64,000 nt of DNA from Thalassococcus_A lentus (lineage in GTDB: Bacteria; Pseudomonadota; Alphaproteobacteria; Rhodobacterales; Rhodobacteraceae). The stretch spans positions 686,822 through 750,821 of the forward strand of contig NZ_JAQIOY010000003.1 of assembly GCF_028023555.1 (NCBI RefSeq). Reading direction: 5' to 3'. The notes beneath the pieces were generated by a model. It was given only the letters and a program-made list of their open reading frames with translations, had not been told where the DNA came from and made no database searches. The translations under genes and the position numbers were made by a program. Positions 27,010 through 35,993 of this stretch are shown piece by piece. Each line of letters begins with the position of its first letter. The stretch's first letter is position 1.

Positions 27010-27890
27010 TGTCTGTTGCCACCCAAGACACCGCCATTCGCACCGGCCGGGTAAGCCGGACACTGATCTACCTTGTCCTGCTTTTGTTTGCGCTGTTCTA
27101 CATGCTGCCCCTCTATGTGATGGTCGTGAACTCGGTAAAGCCGCTGGACGAAATCACCGGTGGCGGCATGATGAACCTGCCGAAGGTTTTCACGCTTGAT
27201 CCCTGGGCCAAGGCCTGGTCATCAGCGCAGATCGGGGTCGATCCGACCGGGTTGAAGCCTTATTTCTGGAATTCGATCAAGATGGTCGTCCCGGCTGTGG
27301 CCATCTCGACCGTTCTCGGGGCTCTAAATGGCTACGTGCTGACAAAGTGGCGGTTCCGTGGGGATACCATCCTGTTTGGCCTGATGTTGTTTGCCTGCTT
27401 CATCCCATTTCAAATCGTTCTGATCCCGATGGCGCGGATGCTGGGCCTGATGGGTTTGGCGGGCACAACCTGGGGGCTGGTGCTGGTGCATGTGGTCTAT
27501 GGGATCGGCTTCACGACCCTGTATTTCCGCAACTATTATGCTGTCTTTCCCACCGAACTGGTACGCGCCGCGCAGATTGATGGGGCCGGATTCTTCCAGA
27601 TCTTCTGGCGGATCCTGTTACCATCGTCTGGGCCCATCGCGGTGGTTTCGATCATCTGGCAATTCACCAACATCTGGAATGATTTCCTGTTCGGCGCCTC
27701 TTTTGCCGGGGCGGACAGCCAGCCAATGACTGTGGCTTTGAACAATCTCGTTCAGTCATCCACCGGGGTTAAGGAATACAACGTTCACTTTGCAGGCGCG
27801 ATCCTTGCCGCGCTGCCGACCCTTCTCGTTTACATCGTCGCCGGCCGCTACTTCGTGCGCGGTCTGATGGCTGGATCAGTGAAAGGATAA
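27009..27890 (+). CDS. Sugar ABC transporter permease (MalG-type)
   Basis: CUT1-family permease of 293 aa, starting MSVATQDTAIRTGRVSR. The EAA loop is ELVRAAQIDGAGFFQIFWRILLPSSGP. Six hydrophobic segments can be traced, ending with AGRYFVRGLMAGSVKG, the usual MalG-like C-terminus. The ATG overlaps the preceding TAA (TAATG), showing tight coupling to the MalF-type partner. Confidence 0.88.
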   Translation: MSVATQDTAIRTGRVSRTLIYLVLLLFALFYMLPLYVMVVNSVKPLDEITGGGMMNLPKVFTLDPWAKAWSSAQIGVDPTGLKPYFWNSIKMVVPAVAISTVLGALNGYVLTKWRFRGDTILFGLMLFACFIPFQIVLIPMARMLGLMGLAGTTWGLVLVHVVYGIGFTTLYFRNYYAVFPTELVRAAQIDGAGFFQIFWRILLPSSGPIAVVSIIWQFTNIWNDFLFGASFAGADSQPMTVALNNLVQSSTGVKEYNVHFAGAILAALPTLLVYIVAGRYFVRGLMAGSVKG

Positions 27891-27896
27891 AAGAGT

Positions 27897-27929
27897 TGGT
27901 CGGAAGTCGACTGCAATCGCTTCCGACCA
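27897..27929 (+). terminator. Stem-loop between permease and second binding-protein gene
   Basis: Perfect 10-base inverted repeat (TGGTCGGAAG / CTTCCGACCA) with a 13-base loop, 6 bases after the permease stop and about 60 bases before the next start. No T-run follows, so it is more likely a partial terminator or an mRNA-processing/stability element within the operon than a strong terminator. Confidence 0.5.
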
Positions 27930-27989
27930 TGTTGAGATCAACAACCATCGGTTTCGTGAGCCGATCCCAACGTGAGAGGAAAAACACAA

Positions 27990-29240
27990 ATGAAAAAGAT
28001 TGCCAAGCTTATGGCGACAGCCATGGTCTTATCACCGACCGCATCCTTTGCCGACGGTAGTGTAGAAGTCATGCACTTCTGGACATCGGGCGGCGAAGCG
28101 GCAGCACTGGGCGTGATACGAGACAAGGTCGTCGAAGCAGGTGTCGCATGGGAAGATGCCCCAGTCGCCGGGGGCGGTGGAGATCAGGCAAAAACTGCGC
28201 TTCAGGCCCGTATTGCCGCAGGCGATCCGCCCGCCGCCATGTTGATGCTGGGACAAAACATCATCGATTGGGCGAATGAAGGCATTCTGGGCGACGTGAA
28301 TGACGTAGCCGCGGCAGAAGGCTGGGATGACGTGCTCCCGCAAGCCGTGCAGGACTTCAACAAGGTCAATGGAAACTATGTCGCCGCGCCTACGAATGTG
28401 CACCGGACGGATATGATCTGGGCATCCAAGTCTGCCTTTGAAGCCATCGGGGCCGCCTACCCCACCACTTGGGAAGAGTTCAATGCTCTTGCGCCGCGCT
28501 TTGTCGAAGCAGGGATTATCCCAATCGCGCATGGCGGTCAGGCTTGGCAGGAAGCCTATATGTTCGAGGCGCTGGTACTCGGCGTTGGTGGGGCCGAGTT
28601 TTACCGAAAAGCTCTGGTTGAACTGGATCTGGAAGCCCTTGGGTCTGAAACGATGCGGGCCGTGTTCGCGCAAATGGCTGAAATTCGCGGCATGGTCGAC
28701 GAAAACTTCTCTGGGCGCGATTGGAATATCGCGACCTCGATGGTGATCAACGGCGAAGCCGCGATGCAGATCATGGGAGATTGGGCCAAGGGCGAATTCA
28801 CCAATGCCGGCAAAGCACCGGGCGCGGATTTCGCGTGCATACCGGTGCCAAAAAATGGAGACGGCGGATTTGTTTATCTGGTCAATTCGCTGAGCTTCTT
28901 TACCCAGCCCCGCCCCGAAGCGGCCAGCGCACAGGCAACTCTGGCAAGCGCCATCATGGACCCGGACGTGCAAGTGGCCTTCAATCAGGCAAAAGGTGCG
29001 ATCCCGGCACGGACCGACGTGGACATGTCTTCTCTTGATGCTTGCGCGCGGGCGACGGCGGCGGAGTTTTCTGCAACCGACGTTGCCGGAACTGCCGTGC
29101 CAACCTTTGCCGGAACCCACGCCGCACAGGCCAGTGTGGTTGGAGCTGCAACGGATGTCATCACCGAGTTCTTTAATACAGACATGACGCCACAAGAGGC
29201 CGCCGAGCAACTTGTCGAGGCCATCCAACTGGCTTTGTAA
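27990..29240 (+). CDS. Carbohydrate ABC transporter substrate-binding protein (SBP_bac_1), copy 2
   Basis: Second CUT1 binding protein of 416 aa, clearly paralogous to the one at 24767. They share TSGGEAAAL, PVAGGGG, AHGGQAWQEA, VDENFSGRDWN and MGDWAKGEF. The start MKKIAKLMATAMVLSPTASFA gives a signal peptide and follows GAGAGGA. The residues differ in several loops between the shared blocks, so the ligand may differ. It is placed after the permeases and before the ATPase, so the transporter appears to be served by two binding proteins. Confidence 0.88.
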   Translation: MKKIAKLMATAMVLSPTASFADGSVEVMHFWTSGGEAAALGVIRDKVVEAGVAWEDAPVAGGGGDQAKTALQARIAAGDPPAAMLMLGQNIIDWANEGILGDVNDVAAAEGWDDVLPQAVQDFNKVNGNYVAAPTNVHRTDMIWASKSAFEAIGAAYPTTWEEFNALAPRFVEAGIIPIAHGGQAWQEAYMFEALVLGVGGAEFYRKALVELDLEALGSETMRAVFAQMAEIRGMVDENFSGRDWNIATSMVINGEAAMQIMGDWAKGEFTNAGKAPGADFACIPVPKNGDGGFVYLVNSLSFFTQPRPEAASAQATLASAIMDPDVQVAFNQAKGAIPARTDVDMSSLDACARATAAEFSATDVAGTAVPTFAGTHAAQASVVGAATDVITEFFNTDMTPQEAAEQLVEAIQLAL

Positions 29241-29296
29241 ACCTACTGGGGCGAGTGCCTATCGCTCGCCCCAATTCAAGAAATGGAGCGATAGCA

Positions 29297-30409
29297 ATGG
29301 GCTTTCTCGACATCGACAACACCACCAAATCCTATGGGGCGGTGGAAGTGCTGCACAAGGTCGACATCTCGGTCGAAAAAGGCGAATTCCTTGTCCTCGT
29401 CGGTCCATCGGGGTGTGGCAAGTCTACGCTGCTGAACATGATCGCAGGCCTCGAAGAAATCTCGAGCGGCGAAATTCGCATCAAGGATCAGGTCATGAAC
29501 GGGGTCCACCCGTCCAAGCGCAACATCGCGATGGTGTTCCAAAGCTATGCGCTTTACCCGAACATGACGGTTGGCCAGAACATCACCTTCGGCCTTGAAA
29601 TGCACGGCATCCCAAAGCCTGAGCGGGACAAGGCCATGAAGGAGGTCGCCGAGCTGCTGCAGATCGAGCAGTTGCTCGACCGCAAGCCCGGCGCATTATC
29701 GGGCGGTCAGCGCCAACGGGTGGCCATGGGCCGGGCCTTGGTGCGCGACCCGGATGTGTTCCTGTTCGATGAACCTTTGTCGAACCTCGATGCCAAGTTG
29801 CGCGTCGATATGCGCACTGAAATCAAGAAGTTGCACCAAAAGCTGGGCACCACCATCGTCTATGTGACTCATGACCAGATCGAGGCGATGACGCTCTCAA
29901 CCCGCATTGCGGTCATGTACGGCGGCTATGTCCAGCAGTTGGGCACGCCTCAAGAAATATACGACAGCCCGGCCAACATTTTTGTGGCCACATTCATGGG
30001 CTCGCCCGCGATGAATGTCGTACCCGCAAAGGTGGCCATGGAAGCAGGAAAGCCTGTTGCCGTCGTCGCCCTGCACGATGGAACGACGACGTCTCTGCCT
30101 TTCAGTCAGGACAATATGGCGGCCTGGAATGGCCGGGACATTATGTTGGGTATCCGGCCCGAGACGATCACGGATGAAGATGCCGCGGATCGGAACTCGG
30201 CCAATATCGCCCACATGACGAACCGGATTGTGGTGACAGAACCTGCAGGCTCTGACACGTTTGTCACCATGACCCTTGGCGGAAAGGATGTGATCGCCCG
30301 GATGCGATCTGACGCCGATGTGCGTCCCGGCGCGGATTTCCCGTTCGCTGTGAACATGGAAAAGGCGGTAGCCTTTGATCCTGAAACCGAAATGCGGATT
30401 GTTCCCTGA
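29297..30409 (+). CDS. Sugar ABC transporter ATP-binding protein (MalK/UgpC-type)
   Basis: ABC ATPase of 370 aa, starting MGFLDIDNTTKSYG. Walker A is GPSGCGKST, the Q-loop is VFQSYALYPNMTV, the signature is LSGGQRQRVAMGRAL, and Walker B is FLFDEPLSNLDAKLR with His in YVTHDQIEAMTL. A C-terminal TOBE/regulatory domain begins near residue 240. It energises the preceding two permeases. Its stop overlaps the next ATG (TGATG). Confidence 0.9.
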   Translation: MGFLDIDNTTKSYGAVEVLHKVDISVEKGEFLVLVGPSGCGKSTLLNMIAGLEEISSGEIRIKDQVMNGVHPSKRNIAMVFQSYALYPNMTVGQNITFGLEMHGIPKPERDKAMKEVAELLQIEQLLDRKPGALSGGQRQRVAMGRALVRDPDVFLFDEPLSNLDAKLRVDMRTEIKKLHQKLGTTIVYVTHDQIEAMTLSTRIAVMYGGYVQQLGTPQEIYDSPANIFVATFMGSPAMNVVPAKVAMEAGKPVAVVALHDGTTTSLPFSQDNMAAWNGRDIMLGIRPETITDEDAADRNSANIAHMTNRIVVTEPAGSDTFVTMTLGGKDVIARMRSDADVRPGADFPFAVNMEKAVAFDPETEMRIVP

Positions 30410-31869
30410 TGGATGCAGATATCGTCATCATCGGGTCCGGCATGGGTGGTGCGACGCTGGCTGCATCGTTGGCGCCTTCAGGTCGTCGGATCTTGATCCT
30501 CGAGCGGGGTGAGCCTTTGCGCCCCTCGCCCTTGGATCGCGATGTGGATGCAATTTTTGGCAAGGGTGTTTTCCGCCCCGACGAAGCCTGGTTGGATGGA
30601 CAGGATAGGCCGTTCAACCCCGGCAATTACTATTGCGTCGGCGGCAACTCGAAGTTCTACGGAGCCGCCTTGATCCGGTATCGCGCCACCGATTTTGATA
30701 GTGACCACTGGCCAATCAACTACGACGCACTGGAACGCGACTATCAAAGCGCTGAGTCTTTGTATCAAGTGCACGGCGATGCCTCTGTGGATCCGACCGA
30801 ACCGCTCCATTCCGGCGCCTACCCGCATCCCCCGGTCTGCGATGAACCGGATATGGCAACCCTGAGGGATCGCTTGAAACGCGCGGGACTGCATCCTTCG
30901 TCTATCCCGCTGGGCGTTGACGTGAGCAAATGGTTGGCGGCTGGGCAGACAACATGGGATGCCTACCCCAACACCTGCGGTGCAAAAATGGATGCAGAGA
31001 CCTGTGGATTGGCCCAAGCGCTGAACCATAAGAACGTGATCCTTCGCACGGGCAGTTCTGTAGACCGGCTGAAAAGTGATCCAAACGGGCGCGTGACGGC
31101 TGCAGTTCTCGACAGCGGCGAAGTGGTTACTGCGCCGCTCTTCGTGGTGGCGGCAGGCGCTGTGCAAACGGCAGCTCTCCTGTTGCGGTCTGCCAACGAC
31201 AATTGCCCTACGGGTCTTGCAAACAGGTCAGATCAGGTGGGCCGGAACTTTATGAACCACAATTGTTCAGCTGTTTTGGCCCTGCACCCGCTGCGACGCA
31301 ATCGCAGCATCTATCAGAAAACACTGATGTTGAACGATTTTTACCAAGGTACGAATAGCCGGCCCCCGCTCGGCAATGTTCAGATGCTGGGTAAGATAAC
31401 CGGGCCGATCTTGGCTGCAACAACATGGATGCCGCGCTGGCTGGCCCAAATGGTTGCCGCCCGCAGTTTCGATTTCTACGCCATGTCCGAAGACCTGCCG
31501 AACCCCGCCAGCCGCGTCACCTTGAAAAATGGGCAAATCAAGCTCGATTGGCAGCGCTCGAATTGGGAGGTGCATGTTCAATTGGTCAAAGAACTCAAAG
31601 CCGTTTTGCGGCGCGTCGGGTTCCCGATCGTATTGTCGAGGGCTTTTGACCGGCGCACACCGTCGCATCAATGCGGCACGGCGCGGATGGGAAATAACCC
31701 GGCTTTGAGCGTTGTGAACAGCCATTGCCGGAGCCACGACCACACAAACCTTTTCATTGTTGATGCATCCGTTCTGCCGACCTCAGCCGCCGTCAACCCG
31801 GCGCTGACCATTGCAGCCCTGGCCCTGAGGGCCGGGCGCCACATCACCGAGACGGAGTTTGCCGCATGA
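30409..31869 (+). CDS. GMC-family FAD oxidoreductase, first copy
   Basis: FAD-dependent alcohol/sugar oxidoreductase of 486 aa. The dinucleotide motif GSGMGGATLAASL is at residues about 9-21, followed by ILERGE. GMC features include YYCVGGNSKFYGAAL, and in the C-terminus the catalytic His in SHQCGTARMG and Asn in VNPALTIAAL. No secretion signal is visible. It is more divergent than the second copy downstream. It would oxidise a hydroxyl of the imported carbohydrate or polyol. Confidence 0.83.
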   Translation: MDADIVIIGSGMGGATLAASLAPSGRRILILERGEPLRPSPLDRDVDAIFGKGVFRPDEAWLDGQDRPFNPGNYYCVGGNSKFYGAALIRYRATDFDSDHWPINYDALERDYQSAESLYQVHGDASVDPTEPLHSGAYPHPPVCDEPDMATLRDRLKRAGLHPSSIPLGVDVSKWLAAGQTTWDAYPNTCGAKMDAETCGLAQALNHKNVILRTGSSVDRLKSDPNGRVTAAVLDSGEVVTAPLFVVAAGAVQTAALLLRSANDNCPTGLANRSDQVGRNFMNHNCSAVLALHPLRRNRSIYQKTLMLNDFYQGTNSRPPLGNVQMLGKITGPILAATTWMPRWLAQMVAARSFDFYAMSEDLPNPASRVTLKNGQIKLDWQRSNWEVHVQLVKELKAVLRRVGFPIVLSRAFDRRTPSHQCGTARMGNNPALSVVNSHCRSHDHTNLFIVDASVLPTSAAVNPALTIAALALRAGRHITETEFAA

Positions 31870-33461
31870 CCGCCCGAGGATATGATTTCATCGTAATTGG
31901 CGGTGGCTCTGCCGGGTCTGTCATTGCCGCCCGTCTGTCCGAGGATTCCAGCGCCCGCGTCCTGCTTTTGGAGGCTGGCGGCAGCGATCGTCATCCGTTT
32001 TTTCACCTGCCCGCAGGATTTGCCAAGATGACAAAAGGCATTGGGTCCTGGGGCTGGTCGACATCGCCGCAAAAGGCGATGCAGGACAAGGTTTTCACCT
32101 ACACCCAAGCCAAGGTCATTGGCGGCGGATCCGCGATCAACGCGCAGATTTACACCCGCGGGGCCGCTCAGGACTATGACGGCTGGCGGCAGATGGGCTG
32201 CGACGGGTGGAGCTATGAGGATGTGCTGCCCTACTTCAAAAAGTCCGAGGACAACGACACCTACAACGGTCGCTATCATGGCAAGGGCGGCCCGCTTGGC
32301 GTGTCGATGCCTGCTGCGCCATTGCCGATCTGCGATGCCTTTATCGAAGCTGCCGGACAGATGGGCATTCCCAAGACAACTGACGTGAATGGAGAAAAGC
32401 AGGACGGTGCCGGTTACTACCAGCTGACCCAAAGAAACGCCCGGCGCTCTTCGGCGGCGATGGCCTTCTTAGGGCCAGCGCGCGGTCGGCGAAACCTGAC
32501 CATCCAGATGAAAGCCCAGATAAAGCGCATCCTCGTCGAACATGGCCGCGCAACCGGGGTCGAGATGGCAGACGGAACCGTAATTACGGCAGACCGCGAG
32601 GTGATCCTGTCCTCGGGCGCCATAGGCTCGCCCCGACTGCTTCAGCTCTCGGGAATTGGGCCTGCAGACCATCTCGCGGGTCTTGGAATCAACGTGGTCT
32701 ATGATCAGCCCAACGTCGGCGCCAATCTTCAGGACCATCTCGACCTCTATGCAATTTGCGAGGTCACAGGGCCTCACACTTATGATCGCTTCGCCAAGCT
32801 GCACCTCAGCGCTCTCGCCGGGCTGCAATATATCTTCACCCGCAAAGGACCCGTGGCTTCCAGCCTCTTTGAAACCGGTGGTTTCTGGTATGCGGATGAG
32901 AGCGCCGAAACCCCTGACATTCAGATGCATCTGGGGCTTGGAACCGGGATCGAGGCAGGCGTTGCAACGATGCGCAATGGTGGCGTGACCCTGAACGCCT
33001 GCCATCTTCGCCCACGGTCCCGGGGAACCGTCAGGCTCCAATCGGACAACCCCAGCGATATGCCGCTGATCGACCCCAACTATCTGTCAGATCCCTATGA
33101 TCGAGAAATGTCGATCCGAGGTCTGAAGCTGGTTCAGGATATCCTTTCGCAATCCGCGTTGAGCAAATACATCCTCGCCGAGCGGCTGCCAGGACCGGAT
33201 GTGAAGACAGACGAAGATTACTTCAACTTCATCTGCGTGCATTCAAAGACTTCGCACCATTGCGCCGGAACATGCCGGATGGGCGCCGATGATGGGGCCG
33301 TTCTGAACCCGCGACTTCAGTTCAATGGGATCGACGGGCTGCGGGTTGCGGATGCCTCGGTGATGCCGACCGTCAACTCCTCCAACACCAATGCCCCGAC
33401 CATTATGATCGGCGAGAAAGCCGCTGACATGATCAAACAAGACCAAGGAATGACCATATGA
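31866..33461 (+). CDS. GMC-family FAD oxidoreductase (choline-dehydrogenase-like), second copy
   Basis: Flavoprotein of 531 aa. The FAD motif is VIGGGSAGSVIAARLSE, the GMC signature is GGGSAINAQIYTRG, and the second signature is SSGAIGSPRLLQLSGIG. The catalytic His lies in HHCAGTCRMG and the Asn in NTNAPT. It overlaps the first GMC gene by four bases and the Dabb gene by four bases. It resembles alcohol/choline dehydrogenases, but the carbohydrate transporter upstream points to a sugar-derived or glycosylated substrate. Confidence 0.87.
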   Translation: MTARGYDFIVIGGGSAGSVIAARLSEDSSARVLLLEAGGSDRHPFFHLPAGFAKMTKGIGSWGWSTSPQKAMQDKVFTYTQAKVIGGGSAINAQIYTRGAAQDYDGWRQMGCDGWSYEDVLPYFKKSEDNDTYNGRYHGKGGPLGVSMPAAPLPICDAFIEAAGQMGIPKTTDVNGEKQDGAGYYQLTQRNARRSSAAMAFLGPARGRRNLTIQMKAQIKRILVEHGRATGVEMADGTVITADREVILSSGAIGSPRLLQLSGIGPADHLAGLGINVVYDQPNVGANLQDHLDLYAICEVTGPHTYDRFAKLHLSALAGLQYIFTRKGPVASSLFETGGFWYADESAETPDIQMHLGLGTGIEAGVATMRNGGVTLNACHLRPRSRGTVRLQSDNPSDMPLIDPNYLSDPYDREMSIRGLKLVQDILSQSALSKYILAERLPGPDVKTDEDYFNFICVHSKTSHHCAGTCRMGADDGAVLNPRLQFNGIDGLRVADASVMPTVNSSNTNAPTIMIGEKAADMIKQDQGMTI

Positions 33462-33766
33462 TCCGCCATATCGTATTGACCAAGTTCAAACCCGAAGTGT
33501 CCGAGGAAACCATCAAAGGCATCTTCGATGGTTTGGCGGCTTTGGCCGATAAACTGCCTGGTGCTGCGAACTTCACCGGTGGGCGGTCCGAAAGCCCCGA
33601 ACAGATCGAACGCGGCTATATGCACGGCTTTGTCATCGACTTTGACAGCTGGGACGCATTGCAGACCTATGCCGATAACAAAGAACACAAGGCTCTGGGC
33701 GGTCAGCTTGTGGCGAACGCCGTCGGCGGGATCGACGGCATTCTGGTTCTAGACCTAAACGTGTAG
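33458..33766 (+). CDS. Dabb-domain (stress-responsive alpha/beta barrel) protein
   Basis: Dimeric ferredoxin-like protein of 102 aa, starting MIRHIVLTKFKPEVSEETI. The pattern HIVLxKFK, the SPEQIERGYMHGFVIDFDS stretch and the YADNKEHKAL helix are typical. Family members include polyketide cyclases and small catabolic enzymes, as well as proteins of unknown role. It overlaps the GMC gene (ATGA), so it may process the GMC product. This remains inference. Confidence 0.8.
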   Translation: MIRHIVLTKFKPEVSEETIKGIFDGLAALADKLPGAANFTGGRSESPEQIERGYMHGFVIDFDSWDALQTYADNKEHKALGGQLVANAVGGIDGILVLDLNV

Positions 33767-33790
33767 GTAGGAGGCAAAGGAGACCTGCAC

Positions 33791-34795
33791 ATGAAAAGCC
33801 GCCCCACCATTCTGGACGTCGCCAAACAGGCTGGCGTGTCGAAATCCACCGTCAGCCTTGTTTTGCAAGGTGCATCTTCGGTGAAGGATGAGACACGCGC
33901 CTCTGTGCGGAAGGCGATGGCAGAGATCGGTTATGTCTATAACCGGTCAGCGGCGACGTTGCGGTCTTCTTCATCTGGTCTGATCGGGCTTGTTATCAAC
34001 GACCTGCGCAACCCGTTCTTTACCGAATTCGCCGCACTGTTCCAGATGGAGCTGGCACAGGCTGGTTTTGCAACAGTTCTTGCCAATTCGGATGAAGACC
34101 CAAAGCTGCAAAGCCAGATGATATCGTCATTGGTGGAACATGGCGTTTCGGGCTTCATCATCTCGCCCGCCTACGGTGACGAAGCCTCGACGCTGGCCGT
34201 TCTGGAGGCTGCCAACACCCCGACCCTTCAGGTCTTCCGCACACTTGAGCCCGAAGGACGTACCTTTCCGCTGCTCGCGCCCGATTACCTGACAGGCGGG
34301 CGGTTGGCGGCGGAGCACTTGGTCGCTCAGGGCTGCAAGAAAATCGCTTTTCTCGGAGGTCTGGAAGGACGTCCCGTGACGCGCGAACGCATGGCCGGGT
34401 ATCTTTCCGTCTTGGAAGAACACGGGCATGAACCCCTGATCCTGACCGGGCAGTCGACCCGCGCTTTTGGCAAGACCATGGCAGTGCAGCTGCGCAAAGA
34501 TCATCCGGGCGTGGACGGTGTCATCTGCTTTAACGATCTCGTTGCGCTAGGCGTTCTGGCCGCCTGCCCCGATCTTGGGATCAAGGCGGGCCGTGAACTG
34601 CGCGTGGTTGGGTTCGACGACATCGAAGACGGGCAGGACAGCTACCCGCCGCTGACGACCGTCAGTTGCAACATTCCCGATTTCGCCGCCTCAACCGCGC
34701 GGCAGATTGTTGCTTGGATCAAGGAAGGCAAGGCCCCACCCCCCGAATCCCGCAGCCCTGTGCGGTTGGTTATCCGCGCATCCAGCAGCGATTGA
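33791..34795 (+). CDS. LacI-family transcriptional regulator
   Basis: Repressor of 334 aa. The N-terminal LacI HTH is PTILDVAKQAGVSKSTVSLVL, followed by the hinge region ending NRSAATLRSSSSGLIGLVI. The periplasmic-binding-like ligand domain includes GVSGFIISPAYGD and VVGFDDIEDG. It is located inside the operon and is preceded by AGGAGG. It most likely binds the twin TGGAACGTTCCA palindromes at 20796 and 20819, giving autoregulation of the whole unit. Confidence 0.88.
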   Translation: MKSRPTILDVAKQAGVSKSTVSLVLQGASSVKDETRASVRKAMAEIGYVYNRSAATLRSSSSGLIGLVINDLRNPFFTEFAALFQMELAQAGFATVLANSDEDPKLQSQMISSLVEHGVSGFIISPAYGDEASTLAVLEAANTPTLQVFRTLEPEGRTFPLLAPDYLTGGRLAAEHLVAQGCKKIAFLGGLEGRPVTRERMAGYLSVLEEHGHEPLILTGQSTRAFGKTMAVQLRKDHPGVDGVICFNDLVALGVLAACPDLGIKAGRELRVVGFDDIEDGQDSYPPLTTVSCNIPDFAASTARQIVAWIKEGKAPPPESRSPVRLVIRASSSD

Positions 34796-34811
34796 ACAAA
34801 AGGACACTGAC

Positions 34812-35978
34812 ATGACTGAGGTAAAGGTTGCCGTTCTCGGCGCATCCGGCTGGATGGGCAAGACCCACACAATGGCCTATCAGAGCTTTCCTCACTTCTT
34901 CGGCAAAGAGGGTGGAACGGCCCGTGTTGTTGCGCTTGTCGAGGCGAACCCCGCAGCGGCCAAGGATCTGGCCTTTCGCGCACCGGGCGCAAAAATTCTT
35001 GGCGATTGGCAACAGGCCGTGAATGACCCCGATGTCGACTTGATCGACATCTGTCTGCCCGACAATTTGCACTACGATGTTGCCAAGGCGGCACTTCTCG
35101 CCGGCAAGCATGTCTATTGCGAAAAACCTTTGGCGGACACAGCCGCACAGGCCCGCGAACTGGCCGATATCGCGCGTGAAAAGGGCCTGATCACCCGTGT
35201 CGGTCATTCGTTCCCCCGAAACCCGATCCATGACAGGGCAAAGGAAATCATCGACGCAGGCGAGATCGGCGAGATCAAACTGTTCAAGGCCTGCCAGCAT
35301 ATCGACATCTACGGCGATCCACTGGCCCCATACATGTGGCGGGCCGATGGCAGCCTCGCGCCCACTGGTATTATCGGGGATACGGGCAGCCATGTGTTCA
35401 GCTTCATGGAGTTTCTGGTCGGCAGGGTGTCTTCCCTGATCGCAGACAGCTACATCACGGCACCAAAACGGCCCAAGATCGAAGGTCTTGGCTATGGCGA
35501 TGCGGCACCCGACATCACCGAAGACACGGAATGGGGCGACGTCACGAACGCCGATGGCACCAACATCCTGTGCACCTTTGAAAACGGGGCCAAAGGGCTG
35601 ATTGATTTCAGCCGTATCGCCACGGGCCGCAAGTTCATGCAGACCTACGAGATTTATGGCACCAAAGGCAGCCTTTCTTATACGTTCGACGAGGTGAACC
35701 GCCTGCGGTTTTACACCAACGACGATGCAGCCGGACGACGCGGTTTTCGCGAGATCGACGTCGGCCCCGAGCATCCGACCTATGCAGCCTTTCTGCCGCT
35801 GCCGAACTTCGCGCTTGGCTACAACGAAGGCAAGATCATCGAGATTGCCGAAGTGATCAAATCGATCACGTCAAATGCCCCCATGTGGCCGACCTTCGAA
35901 AACGGCCACCACATTTGTCAGATCGTGGATGCCTGCATGGCCTCCTCGGACAAGCGTGCCTGGGTCGATATTCCCTGA
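34812..35978 (+). CDS. Gfo/Idh/MocA-family oxidoreductase
   Basis: NAD(P)-dependent sugar dehydrogenase-like protein of 388 aa, starting MTEVKVAVLGASGWMGKTH. Motifs are the Rossmann GASGWMG, DICLPDNLHYDVAK, and CEKPLADT with the catalytic Lys. The substrate domain includes TGIIGDTGSHVFSF. It follows the LacI gene by 16 bases. It is the second member of this family in the window and acts in a different operon from the one at 8215. Confidence 0.85.
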   Translation: MTEVKVAVLGASGWMGKTHTMAYQSFPHFFGKEGGTARVVALVEANPAAAKDLAFRAPGAKILGDWQQAVNDPDVDLIDICLPDNLHYDVAKAALLAGKHVYCEKPLADTAAQARELADIAREKGLITRVGHSFPRNPIHDRAKEIIDAGEIGEIKLFKACQHIDIYGDPLAPYMWRADGSLAPTGIIGDTGSHVFSFMEFLVGRVSSLIADSYITAPKRPKIEGLGYGDAAPDITEDTEWGDVTNADGTNILCTFENGAKGLIDFSRIATGRKFMQTYEIYGTKGSLSYTFDEVNRLRFYTNDDAAGRRGFREIDVGPEHPTYAAFLPLPNFALGYNEGKIIEIAEVIKSITSNAPMWPTFENGHHICQIVDACMASSDKRAWVDIP

Positions 35979-35993
35979 ACCGAAGGAACGATC

